A DNA stretch of 64,000 nucleotides from Mangrovimicrobium sp033283385 (GTDB lineage: Bacteria > Pseudomonadota > Gammaproteobacteria > Pseudomonadales > Halieaceae), in NCBI GenBank assembly GCA_033283385.1, contig JAWMQQ010000004.1, positions 248,001-312,000 on the forward strand, given 5' to 3'. A program made the position numbers and the translations under genes. A model generated the notes under the pieces. It made no database searches. It was not told the origin of the DNA and worked only from the letters and a program-made list of their open reading frames with translations. Below, piece after piece: positions 17,901-25,119 of this stretch. How positions within the stretch are numbered: the stretch's first letter is position 1; each line of letters starts with the position of its first letter.

Positions 17901-18612
17901 CCGCCTGGTCACCACAAAATACAACCCGGCGCGCACCTGGACCGCGGAAAACTCCGTCGGTATCGGCGGTTCCTACCTGTGTGTCTACGGCATGGAGGGG
18001 CCGGGCGGCTACCAGTTCGTCGGGCGCACCCTGCAGATGTGGAACCGCTACCGGAAAACACCCGAGTTCGGGCAGCCCTGGCTGCTGCGCTTCTTCGACC
18101 AGATCCGCTTCTACGAGGTGGGCGCCGAGGAACTGTTGCAGATTCGCAGTGACTTTCCGCTGGGCAATTACCCGCTGCGTATCGAGGAAGCGGAATTCAG
18201 CCTTGCGCAGTACAACGCGATGCTGGAATCGGAAGCCGCGCAAATCAGAGATTTTCGCCAGCGCAGGATCGCGGCCTTCGAGCGGGAACTGGAGGACTGG
18301 CACGCCAACGGCCAGTTCAATTTCGCCGTCGAGGAAGCGGCGGAGGCACTCGAGGAACAGGTGTGGCCGGAGGACGCCACCGTACTGGATTCGCCGGTAT
18401 CCGGCAGTGTCTGGCAGGTGCAGGTGAGCAAGGGGCAGCGTGTCGTCGAGGGTGAAACCCTGATGGTGCTGGAGTCGATGAAAATGGAAATACCGGTGTT
18501 CGCGCCGACTGCGGGCACGGTGAGCGATGTACTGCTCGAAGCGGGCGGGCGAATCCGCGCGGGGCAGGTCCTGCTGGTACTGAAAACGCAAGACGAAAGG
18601 GGAAATGCGTAA
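14992..18612 (+). CDS. Biotin-dependent guanidine/urea carboxylase
   Basis: A 1206-residue single-chain enzyme. A biotin carboxylase domain (residues 1-450: MFDKVLIANRGAIAVRI, glycine-rich TTAGGGGIGM, EVNTRLQVEHGVTEE) is followed by KipA-like and KipI-like carboxyltransferase domains (about 455-1010, with VGVPPSGPFDNYSFRLGNRLLG and GGSYLCVYGMEGPGGYQF). A biotinyl domain ends the chain, with Lys1164 in VLESMKMEI. It carboxylates its substrate using ATP and bicarbonate. Usually annotated as urea carboxylase; the riboswitch and the DUF1989 pair argue that free guanidine is the physiological substrate, giving carboxyguanidine. The published residue that separates guanidine from urea carboxylases was not checked here. 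Its stop overlaps the next start by one base. Confidence 0.93.
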   Translation: MFDKVLIANRGAIAVRIIRTLRRLGIASVAVYAQSDAESLHVRLADEAWPLGDGPAADTYLNIDKLFNVVRESGAQAIHPGYGFLSENANFVRRCESEGVAFVGPTAEQIQVFGLKHRAREVAQQAGVPLLAGSELLADLDAARDAAAAAGYPVMLKTTAGGGGIGMQVCRDEAELAAAFESVKRLGANNFSDDGVFVEKFIARARHIEVQVFGDGTGGALAIGERDCSAQRRNQKVVEECPAPNLTDAVRRELHATAEKLVSTVGYRNAGTVEFLYDADTQEFYFLEVNTRLQVEHGVTEEVYGIDLVEWMLRLAAGEAADLAERRRQLKAAGHAIQVRIYAEDPYRDFQPCAGLLTEVAFPEGAGLRIDHWIEAGVEVSPYFDPMLAKVIVHAADRPAALQRLRQTLEDTRLYGTETNLHYLSALLLDPKLVAGEVTTRYLNEFEWCPARIDVLQPGTQTTIQDYPARTGYWHVGVPPSGPFDNYSFRLGNRLLGNDAKAPGLEITLQGPALKFSRDTLVVIAGADCAPTLDKTPVAMWQVLAVQAGQVLECGRIRGAGARAYLCVEGGLDCPEYLGSRSTFTLGQFGGHNGRALRNGDVLHLGPASSTPPPAGEQLPGELHPGIVDDWELRVIYGPHGAPDFFTDADIETFFAHSWEVHYNSSRTGVRLVGPKPQWARKNGGEAGLHPSNIHDNAYAFGTVDFTGDMPVILGPDGPSLGGFVCPATVIKADLWKLGQLKAGDRLRFVPVSLEDARRLEQAQEEQLAALSPVDVDWTPVVPDTPVLKTFPAEVFGDEIVCRAAGDHFLLVEYGEPVLDIRLRFRAHALMQWLEQNPLLGIRELTPGIRSLQIHFDGLRLTQAEILSHLERGERELSEHLDEMRVPSRIVHIPLSWDDEACRLAIEKYDRTVRANAPWCPSNLEFIRRINGLESIDDVKDIVFNASYLVMGLGDVYLGAPVATPVNPAHRLVTTKYNPARTWTAENSVGIGGSYLCVYGMEGPGGYQFVGRTLQMWNRYRKTPEFGQPWLLRFFDQIRFYEVGAEELLQIRSDFPLGNYPLRIEEAEFSLAQYNAMLESEAAQIRDFRQRRIAAFERELEDWHANGQFNFAVEEAAEALEEQVWPEDATVLDSPVSGSVWQVQVSKGQRVVEGETLMVLESMKMEIPVFAPTAGTVSDVLLEAGGRIRAGQVLLVLKTQDERGNA

Positions 18613-20411
18613 TGGACATGAATATAGCCGCGCTGCAAAAGGCGTATCGCGAAGACGGGCTGACACCGCGTGAACTGCTGCGGCGGATCAGGGAGCAGTC
18701 GGAGCTGACGTCGCAGCACAACGCCTGGATTTACCTGCTGGGCGAGGCCGAGATCGAGCCCTACCTGCGGGCGCTGGAGGAGCGTGCGCCGGACAGTGCG
18801 CCGCTGTGGGGAATCCCGTTCGCGATCAAGGACAACATCGACCTCGCCGGTGTGCCCACCACCGCGGGTTGCCCGGAGTTCAGCTTTGTGCCCGAACGCT
18901 CGGCACAGGTGGTCGAGCAATTGATCGCGGCGGGGGCGATACCGCTGGGGAAGACCAACCTGGACCAGTTCGCCACCGGCCTCAACGGCACGCGCTCGCC
19001 CCACGGCCCCGGCCGCAACGCATTCGACCCGGACTATATCAGCGGCGGCTCCAGTTCCGGCTCCGCGCTGGCGGTGGCGCTGGGCCTGGCGAGCTTCAGC
19101 CTGGGTACCGATACCGCGGGCTCCGGCCGCGTGCCCGCCTGCTTCAATAACCTGGTGGGCCTGAAACCGACAAAGGGGCTGCTCTCCTCGACCGGCATGC
19201 TGCCCGCCTGCCGCAGCCTCGATTGCATCAGCATCTTTGCCCTCAATGCGGACGACGCCAACCAGGTGCTCGCCGTCGCCGAGGGCGAGGACGCCAGCGA
19301 CGGCTACAGCCGCGCCAACCCGTTCGCCAACCGCGTGCGCCATTACGGACTGCGCAGCGGGCCGCTGCGGGTCGGCGTGATGGCCGATGCGCAGCTGAAA
19401 TTCTTCGGTGACGAGGCCTATCAACGCGCGTGGCAACAGACCGTGGCCGCGCTGGCGGACAGCGGATTCGAGATGGTGGAGATCGACTACCGGCCCTTCG
19501 ACGAGGCCGCGCTGCTGCTCTACGAGGGGCCCTGGGTCAGCGAACGTTATCTGGCGATCGAATCGGTGATGCGCGATACGCCGGAGGTGGTCAACCCGGT
19601 GGTCCGGCAGATCATCGCCCAGGGCGAAGCGCCGAAGGCGACCGCGCTGTTCCGGGCGCAGTACCGGCTGGAGGAACTGCGCAGGCAGTGCATGGCGCAG
19701 ATGCAGGGCCTCGACTGCCTGCTGACGCCCACCGCCGGCCGGCTGTTTACCGTGGACGAGTTGCACGCGGAACCGGTGCTGTACAACAGCCAGCTGGGTT
19801 ACTACACCAACTTCATGAACCTGCTGGACATGACGGCGGTGGCCGTGCCCACGGCGTTCACCGAAGCGGGGCTGCCGTTTGGCGTCAGCCTGGTCGGCAA
19901 GGCGTTCAGCGACCGCGCGCTGCTGTCCATCGCCAACCGCATCCAGCAGGTATTGCCGCTGCCCGCCGGGCGGGGCCAGTCCGTATACAGCAGTGCCGCT
20001 GCGCCGGTGCTGTCGGCGGGGACCCATATCGATGTGGCTGTCTGCGGCGCGCATCTGGAGGGACAGCCGCTGAACTGGCAGTTGACCGAGCGCGGCGCGA
20101 CGCTGAAGGCGAAGACCCACTCCGCCCCTGCCTACCGCCTCTATGCGCTGGCGGGCGGCCCGCCGCTGCGCCCGGGCATGGTCATGGACGAAGCCGGGGG
20201 CGCCGCGGTGGAAGTGGAGGTCTGGTCGGTGCCCGCGGCGGAGTTTGGCAGCTTTGTCGCCGGTATTCCGGCGCCGCTGGGTATCGGCAGGGTGCGGCTC
20301 GCCGATGGCAGCGAGGTCAGCGGCTTTATCTGCGAGCCGCGCGGGGTCGAGGGCGCGCAGGACATCACCGGGTTTGGCGGCTGGCGCAAATGGCTGGCTT
20401 CCCGGAGCTGA
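18612..20411 (+). CDS. atzF: Allophanate hydrolase
   Basis: A 599-residue enzyme: an amidase-signature domain (about residues 20-440) plus the C-terminal allophanate-hydrolase domain (about 460-599, with AHLEGQPLNWQLTERGA and YRLYALAGGPPLRPGM). The catalytic triad is visible: Lys73 in GIPFAIKDNID, the cis-Ser in SGGSSSGSALAVA and nucleophile Ser171 in DTAGSGRVP. It hydrolyses allophanate to ammonia and N-carboxycarbamate, which decarboxylates to further ammonia and CO2. It is the last gene of the guanidine operon, its ATG overlapping the carboxylase TAA. A strong hairpin follows at 20460. Confidence 0.95.
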   Translation: MDMNIAALQKAYREDGLTPRELLRRIREQSELTSQHNAWIYLLGEAEIEPYLRALEERAPDSAPLWGIPFAIKDNIDLAGVPTTAGCPEFSFVPERSAQVVEQLIAAGAIPLGKTNLDQFATGLNGTRSPHGPGRNAFDPDYISGGSSSGSALAVALGLASFSLGTDTAGSGRVPACFNNLVGLKPTKGLLSSTGMLPACRSLDCISIFALNADDANQVLAVAEGEDASDGYSRANPFANRVRHYGLRSGPLRVGVMADAQLKFFGDEAYQRAWQQTVAALADSGFEMVEIDYRPFDEAALLLYEGPWVSERYLAIESVMRDTPEVVNPVVRQIIAQGEAPKATALFRAQYRLEELRRQCMAQMQGLDCLLTPTAGRLFTVDELHAEPVLYNSQLGYYTNFMNLLDMTAVAVPTAFTEAGLPFGVSLVGKAFSDRALLSIANRIQQVLPLPAGRGQSVYSSAAAPVLSAGTHIDVAVCGAHLEGQPLNWQLTERGATLKAKTHSAPAYRLYALAGGPPLRPGMVMDEAGGAAVEVEVWSVPAAEFGSFVAGIPAPLGIGRVRLADGSEVSGFICEPRGVEGAQDITGFGGWRKWLASRS

Positions 20412-20459
20412 GTTTCGGCGGCTGCGATTTTTAAAGGAGCAGCCTGCGGGATCAGGTGT

Positions 20460-20493
20460 GGCAACCCGGGGGGATTACTCTCCCCCGGTTGCC
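20460..20493 (+). terminator. Hairpin terminator of the guanidine operon
   Basis: A 14-pair GC-rich stem (left arm 20460-20474 with one bulged C, right arm 20481-20493) encloses the loop TTACTC 48 bp after the atzF stop. No T-run follows, so termination may be Rho-assisted or the hairpin may protect the 3' end. Confidence 0.6.
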
Positions 20494-20500
20494 GCGTGAT

Positions 20501-20560
20501 GTGGGGACATCAGATAAAGTCTCATCTGACCCCACTTCATTTGACCCCACTTTATTTGCC
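20501..20560. repeat. Hairpin and direct repeat between convergent genes
   Basis: GTGGGG (20501-20506) and TCAGAT (20510-20515) pair with ATCTGA (20524-20529) and CCCCAC (20530-20535), leaving a 3-nt bulge and an 8-nt loop. The motif TGACCCCACTT then recurs within 20 bp (TCTGACCCCACTTC, TTTGACCCCACTTT). The stop codon of the minus-strand SDR gene (20552-20554) lies inside the second copy. This looks like a dispersed repeat or a bidirectional terminator; no transposase is near. Confidence 0.5.
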
Positions 20561-21463
20561 GGCGTTGGCGCGTCCGAAGCTGTAGACGATGTGGTCGACG
20601 TGGCCGGTGGTGACCGGGAAGATCAGCGGGTCGGAGGTGTCGCGGATTTCGTCGATGCGCTCACCGACCTGGCGCATGGTCCAGCTGGGCTGGTAGACGC
20701 CGGGGGTTTCCGCGACGTAGGCGCGGGCCACGCGGCCGGCGATGGAGACCAGCATCTCGCCGGTGACCGAGCAGTCCTCGTGGGCCAGCCAGCCGACGGT
20801 CGGCGCGACCAGTTCCGGGTCCATGGGCGGGTAGGCGGAGATGTCGATGCCCTCGGCCATGCGGGTGACCGCGGCTGGGACGATCACGTTGCACTTCACG
20901 CCCTCGGCTTCGCCTTCGATGGCCACCACGTTGGACAGGCCGATCATGCCCGCCTTGGAAACGCCGTAATTCACCACGTTCTGGTTGCCGTACAGGCCGC
21001 CGATGGAGGCGGTGAGCACGATGCGCCCGTAGCCCGCCTCGCACATCAGCGGGAAGGCGGGGCGCACCACGTGGAAGGCGCCCTTGAGGTGTACGTCCAG
21101 CACGGAGTTGAAATCCTCGTAGCTGATCTCCTTCATCGAGCCCGGGCGCACGTTGCCGGCGTTGTGGATGAGGATGTCGATGCGCCCGTAAGTGTCCAGC
21201 GCGCACTGGATGATCGCCTGGCCGCCCTCCGGTGTCGCCACCGACTCGGTGCAGGCCACCGCCTCGCCGCCGGCGGCGACGATCTCGTCCACCACCGCCT
21301 GCGCGGGGCCGGCGTCGACGCCGTCCCCCTGCAGTGAGCCGCCGAGGTCGTTGACCACGACTTTGGCACCGTTGGCACCCAGTAACAGGGCGTAGGCGCG
21401 GCCGAGGCCGCGGCCGGCGCCGGTGATGACGGCCACGCGGCCGTCGAAGTTCAGGTCATCCAT
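20552..21463 (-). CDS. SDR oxidoreductase, 3-hydroxyacyl-CoA dehydrogenase-like
   Basis: A 303-residue short-chain dehydrogenase with the NAD-binding glycine motif TGAGRGLGRAYA, the NDLGGS segment, and catalytic Ser, Tyr and Lys in TASIGGLYGNQNVVNYGVSK. The length and the NDLGG region resemble the dehydrogenase module of multifunctional enzyme type 2 (HSD17B4-like), which oxidises (3R)-hydroxyacyl-CoA in beta-oxidation of branched or steroid side chains. It is the last gene of the seven-gene catabolic operon, eight bases after the MaoC-like gene, whose product would supply its hydroxyacyl-CoA. The match is by motif only, so another alcohol substrate is possible. Confidence 0.85.
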   Translation of the reverse strand: MDDLNFDGRVAVITGAGRGLGRAYALLLGANGAKVVVNDLGGSLQGDGVDAGPAQAVVDEIVAAGGEAVACTESVATPEGGQAIIQCALDTYGRIDILIHNAGNVRPGSMKEISYEDFNSVLDVHLKGAFHVVRPAFPLMCEAGYGRIVLTASIGGLYGNQNVVNYGVSKAGMIGLSNVVAIEGEAEGVKCNVIVPAAVTRMAEGIDISAYPPMDPELVAPTVGWLAHEDCSVTGEMLVSIAGRVARAYVAETPGVYQPSWTMRQVGERIDEIRDTSDPLIFPVTTGHVDHIVYSFGRANAGK

Positions 21464-21471
21464 TTGCAGTC

Positions 21472-22638
21472 CTACTTCTTCGGCAGCTCGATCTCCGCGG
21501 TCGCGGTTGCCATGGTGGTGCCGGTGTGCGAGCTCATCTTCATTTTCACCTGGACGACGTTACGGCCTTCCTCGTCGGTCATCTTGTCCACCACGTCGGC
21601 GTTCATGATGGTCGCCTCGCCGGTAAAGGCGGGGCCGCGGTAGGAGGAGTTCACGTGTACCACCTGGCCCCATTCGCCGGCCCAGCCGGCCAGGTAGTCG
21701 AGGATCCAGGCGCCCATGGACGCGCCGTAGCCGTAGGCGCGGGGCATGCCGATCATGCGCGCGTAGCGCGGGAACAGGTGGCCGCGGGAGGGGCCGAAGT
21801 AAGCGCCGTCGGTCCACTCGGGGTTGTCGCGCTCCATCACCGGGTCGTTCTCGTGGCCCGCCATCTCCTTGGTGAAGCCCATGGCCTCCATGTCCAGGCC
21901 CGGGCGGTGGGTGCCGCCCCAGATGGTGAACAGGTAGGCGCGCCACTCGGTGGTGAAGCTGGCGATGGTGTGCGGGCCGATGATGCGGGTGGTCAGGGCG
22001 TCGCCCACGTTGACGTCGTCCCAGTAGCGCTTGCCGTGGCCGAGGTCGTGCATCATCTTGATGTACTCGTACTTCTTCGGCTCCAGGTCTTCCAGCGCCT
22101 GGTCGGTCCACTCCGGGTCGTCCATGGCGGCCGGGTCCACGCCTTTTTCCTCGGCGAGGTCGCGGCGGTAGCGGATGGAGGTGGAGCGCTGCTTGGCGAT
22201 CAGGTCGCCGTGCTGGTTGTAGTAGAAGTTATCGCCGCGCTGGAAGCAGGTGGGGCCGGCGAAACCGGTTTCCTTGACCACGTAGTCGAAGGGGATTTTC
22301 TCGTTGGTGATCTCGTCGCCGCCGAAAATCTTCGGGCCGTAGAACCACCACTCGTCGCCGCCGAACAGCAGGTGGGAGTTGTCGATGCGGCCGACGCAGG
22401 CCGGGCCGGCGCCGTGGCCGTCGTCGCAGCTCACCGCGAAGGATTGCGGCGCGACGAGCTTGCCGTAGCGACCCTCTGCTGCGAAGTCATGGTCGTAATG
22501 CAGCAGGTTGGGGTAGTGCATGGCCTGCACCCAGCGGCGGAAGTCGTTGTTGTGCAGCGGTTCCTTCATCTTCGCCGGGTCGATGGGCTTGCCCATGTAC
22601 TGGTCGAGATCGGAACAGTCGAGTGTCTTGTCGCTCAT
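21472..22638 (-). CDS. MaoC-like double-hotdog dehydratase/hydratase
   Basis: A 388-residue protein with two hotdog-type halves. The N-terminal half resembles FAS1-like dehydratase domains (GRYGKLVAPQSFAVSC, GGDEWWFYGPKIFGGDEI); the C-terminal half is MaoC-like (DVNVGDALTTRIIGPHT, then GAWILDYLAGWAGEW and SSYRGPAFTGEATI). The family hydrates enoyl-CoA or dehydrates hydroxyacyl thioesters. The protein is longer than single MaoC proteins because of acidic inserts (for example HENDPVMERDNPEWTDGA). Placed directly before the HSD17B4-like dehydrogenase, it probably catalyses the hydration step of a beta-oxidation-like spiral. Confidence 0.8.
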   Translation of the reverse strand: MSDKTLDCSDLDQYMGKPIDPAKMKEPLHNNDFRRWVQAMHYPNLLHYDHDFAAEGRYGKLVAPQSFAVSCDDGHGAGPACVGRIDNSHLLFGGDEWWFYGPKIFGGDEITNEKIPFDYVVKETGFAGPTCFQRGDNFYYNQHGDLIAKQRSTSIRYRRDLAEEKGVDPAAMDDPEWTDQALEDLEPKKYEYIKMMHDLGHGKRYWDDVNVGDALTTRIIGPHTIASFTTEWRAYLFTIWGGTHRPGLDMEAMGFTKEMAGHENDPVMERDNPEWTDGAYFGPSRGHLFPRYARMIGMPRAYGYGASMGAWILDYLAGWAGEWGQVVHVNSSYRGPAFTGEATIMNADVVDKMTDEEGRNVVQVKMKMSSHTGTTMATATAEIELPKK

Positions 22639-22672
22639 TGGTAACTCCAGGTGTTGCGTGTAGTGAATACTG

Positions 22673-23389
22673 TCAGTCGAAAATTTCGCTGAAGAAATTG
22701 GTCATCGCGGCCCACGAGCGCGCCTCGGTGCGCGCGTCGTAGGCCAGCCCGTCCATGCCGCGGGCGTCCGCCTCCGGGTCGGTAAAGCTGTGGGCGGCGT
22801 TGCCGTAGTAGGTGAACTGCCAGTCGACGCCGTCGCGGCGGAACTCGTCCATGATCGCCTGTATGGTCTCGGGCTGGATCAGCGGGTCCTCGGAGCCGTG
22901 GCAGACCAGCACGCTGGCGCGATTGCGCCCGGCGTCGCCGTCTATCTCCAGTTGCAGGCCGCCGTGGAAGCTGACGATGCCCGCCAGCGGCGCGCCGCTG
23001 CGGGCCAGTTCCAGGCAGGTGGCGCCGCCGAAGCAGAAGCCGATGGCGGCAAGTTTTCCGCTGTCGGTTTCGTCCTGTGCAGAAAGTGTTTCAAGTGCCG
23101 AGCTCGCCATCGCGCGCCACAGCGAGCGGTCATTGAACAGCGCGCCCATGCGCGGGCCCAGCTGCGCCATGTCGTCGATGATGGCGCCGCCGCCGTGCAG
23201 GTCGGCGGCAAAGGCGACGTAACCCTGCGCAACCAGGCGCTTCGCCCTTTCGCGGGCGTGGTCGTTGAGGCCGAAGGCCTCGGGGAACACCACCACACCG
23301 GGGCGCGGGCCGCCGGCGGTCTCGTTCCAGTACAGCTCCCCGGTGTAGGCGGTGTGGCCGTCGCTGTAGTCGATCTTGCGTGTCTGCAT
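22673..23389 (-). CDS. Dienelactone hydrolase-family protein
   Basis: A 238-residue alpha/beta hydrolase. The nucleophile elbow GFCFGG contains Cys (near residue 119), as in dienelactone hydrolases. Asp in HGSEDPLI and His in NAAHSFTDPEAD complete the triad. I place the start at the ATG ending at 23389, with GGGAGAA upstream; a TTG two codons earlier is less likely. The gene follows an SDR gene by 21 bp and precedes the MaoC-like gene by 34 bp in the same operon. It may hydrolyse a lactone or CoA ester made by the P450 and SDR enzymes; the substrate is inferred. Confidence 0.85.
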   Translation of the reverse strand: MQTRKIDYSDGHTAYTGELYWNETAGGPRPGVVVFPEAFGLNDHARERAKRLVAQGYVAFAADLHGGGAIIDDMAQLGPRMGALFNDRSLWRAMASSALETLSAQDETDSGKLAAIGFCFGGATCLELARSGAPLAGIVSFHGGLQLEIDGDAGRNRASVLVCHGSEDPLIQPETIQAIMDEFRRDGVDWQFTYYGNAAHSFTDPEADARGMDGLAYDARTEARSWAAMTNFFSEIFD

Positions 23390-23410
23390 GGTCAATTCTC
23401 CCGGACGGGT

Positions 23411-24256
23411 TCAGCCCTCGCCCTTCATCGCCTTGAGGAAGGCCTCGTTGGTGATCATCACCGGCGTGTTGTCCTCGGCGATGTGCGCGTGCTTCAGGGT
23501 GATGCCGCCGTCCACGGTGAGGCACTGGCCGGTGACGTAACCGCCCATGTCGGTGAGCAGGAACATGATGCTGGCGGCGACCTCCGCGTGCTGGCCCTGG
23601 CGGCCCATGGGGATGGCGCGGGCCTCCAGCTCCGGGTTCGGCGGCAGCAGGGATTTCGGGCCGATCATCGCCGCCGGGGCCACCGCGTTGACGCGGATGC
23701 CCGACGACGCCAGCTCCAGCGCCATGGTGCGCACCACCGGCGGGATGGCCGCTTTCGCCGTGGCGTAGGCGATATGGTAGGGGCCGGCGCCCAGGCCGCT
23801 GATCGACGATACCGCGACGATGGAGCCGGACAGTCCCTGCGCCTGCAGCTCGGCGGCGAAGGCCTGGGCCATGAAGAACATGGATTCCAGGTTCTTGGAG
23901 AACATCTCCGCCCACGAGGCGCGGCTCATCTTCGTCGCCGGCGCCCAGGTGTGCGCGGGCCCGCCGCCGACCATGGTGACCAGCCCGTACAATTCGCCCG
24001 GGGCGGTGCGCGCGGCGGTCATCGCTGTGGCGATACCTTCCTCGGTCTGCAGGTCCGCCACCACCGGCACGATGGGCAGGCCCCCGGCGATCAGCGGCGC
24101 GATATCCTGGTCCAGCTTGGCCTGGGTGCGGTCCGCGGCGACCACGGTGGCCCCCTGTTCCGCCGCCATGCGGCACACGGTGGTGCCGAGGCCGCCGCCA
24201 CCGGCGCCGGCTACCAGCACCACGCGGCCATCGAGTTTCAGGCTGTCCTGCAACAT
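23411..24256 (-). CDS. SDR oxidoreductase with an atypical glycine motif
   Basis: A 281-residue SDR. The nucleotide motif reads AGAGGGGLGTT, with one more glycine than the usual TGxxxGxG pattern. The catalytic YATAK follows SSISGLGAG. PVVADLQTEEG is the usual acidic loop after the fourth strand. The C-terminus (HAHIAEDNTPVMITNEAFLK) extends past the usual GGxT end of the fold by about 35 residues. It is a middle gene of the seven-gene operon. Relatives reduce or oxidise cyclic alcohols; no closer substrate can be named. Confidence 0.85.
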   Translation of the reverse strand: MLQDSLKLDGRVVLVAGAGGGGLGTTVCRMAAEQGATVVAADRTQAKLDQDIAPLIAGGLPIVPVVADLQTEEGIATAMTAARTAPGELYGLVTMVGGGPAHTWAPATKMSRASWAEMFSKNLESMFFMAQAFAAELQAQGLSGSIVAVSSISGLGAGPYHIAYATAKAAIPPVVRTMALELASSGIRVNAVAPAAMIGPKSLLPPNPELEARAIPMGRQGQHAEVAASIMFLLTDMGGYVTGQCLTVDGGITLKHAHIAEDNTPVMITNEAFLKAMKGEG

Positions 24257-24289
24257 GTTCTTGTCTCCTGCAAAAAGTGGTCGCCCGGC

Positions 24290-25117
24290 TCAGCCGAGCG
24301 AGAAATCCGTCCCGCCATCGACGGGAATGTTCGCGCCCACGATATAGGTGTTGGCCTGCGAACCGAGCAGCAACAACAGCGGGCAGAGTTCCTCCGGCGC
24401 GGCGACCCGGCCCAGCATGCCGGCGTGGCGGCCACCGTTGATCTCGCCCATCCAGCGCCACACGTCCTCGGGGCTGTCCGGGTCGTAGCGGTCGGTGACG
24501 CCGGTAGCGCGCATGAAGCCTTCCAGCGCCTCGGTGCGGAACACGCCGGGCGTGACCGTGTTCACCAGGATGCCGCGTGCGGCCAATGCACTCGCCATAT
24601 TGCGCGACAGGCCGGCGAGGCCCGATTTGGCCGCCATGTAGGGCGCTTCCATCGGCAGTCCCAGCCGCGCGGACACCGAGGAGATATTGATTACCCGGCC
24701 CCAGCCGGACTTTTCCAGCAGCGGCAGGGCGGCGCGGGTGCAGCGCACGGCGCCCATCACCCCGACCTCCCAGTAGTACGCCCACTGGTCTTCCGGTACC
24801 CCGGCGAAGTCCGCTCCTGCGCTGGGGGCGGTGGGGCCGGCCATGTTCACCAGGGTGTTCAGTTCGCCCCAGCGCTGTGCCAGTTCGGCGAAGGCCGCGT
24901 CCACGCTCGCCGCATCCGCGATATCCGCGCGCAGGCCGCAGGCGTCCGGGGCGCCGGCCTCGCGCAGCGCGGCGACGGTGTCATCCAGCGGGCCGGCTTC
25001 GCGGGCGATGATCGCCACCCGGGCGCCCTCGTGGGCAAAGGCCAGCGCGGCGGCTCGGCCCAGGCCCTTGCTGCCGCCGCTGACGCACACCGCGGCTCCC
25101 GCCAGTCCCAGCTCCAC
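24290..25117 (-). CDS. SDR oxidoreductase
   Basis: A 275-residue classical SDR: SGGSKGLGRAAAL at the N-terminus, the NMAG-type motif (LVNMAGPTAP), catalytic Ser in ISSVSARLG and YMAAK. The start is taken at GTG 25117, two bases after the P450 TAG stop, implying translational coupling; an upstream in-frame ATG would run deep into the P450 gene. It ends NIPVDGGTDFSLG, the usual terminal motif. It probably oxidises the alcohol generated by the P450, which is inferred from the coupling. Confidence 0.85.
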   Translation of the reverse strand: MELGLAGAAVCVSGGSKGLGRAAALAFAHEGARVAIIAREAGPLDDTVAALREAGAPDACGLRADIADAASVDAAFAELAQRWGELNTLVNMAGPTAPSAGADFAGVPEDQWAYYWEVGVMGAVRCTRAALPLLEKSGWGRVINISSVSARLGLPMEAPYMAAKSGLAGLSRNMASALAARGILVNTVTPGVFRTEALEGFMRATGVTDRYDPDSPEDVWRWMGEINGGRHAGMLGRVAAPEELCPLLLLLGSQANTYIVGANIPVDGGTDFSLG

Positions 25118-25119
25118 GG

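Noticed and set aside
14992..18612. Assignment as a urea-specific carboxylase
   Set aside because: The guanidine riboswitch and DUF1989 pair point to guanidine; urea use can be a side activity but is not the best reading.
18168..20120. A 650-codon minus-strand open frame over the carboxylase and allophanate hydrolase genes
   Set aside because: It is antisense to motif-complete enzymes and shows no domain.
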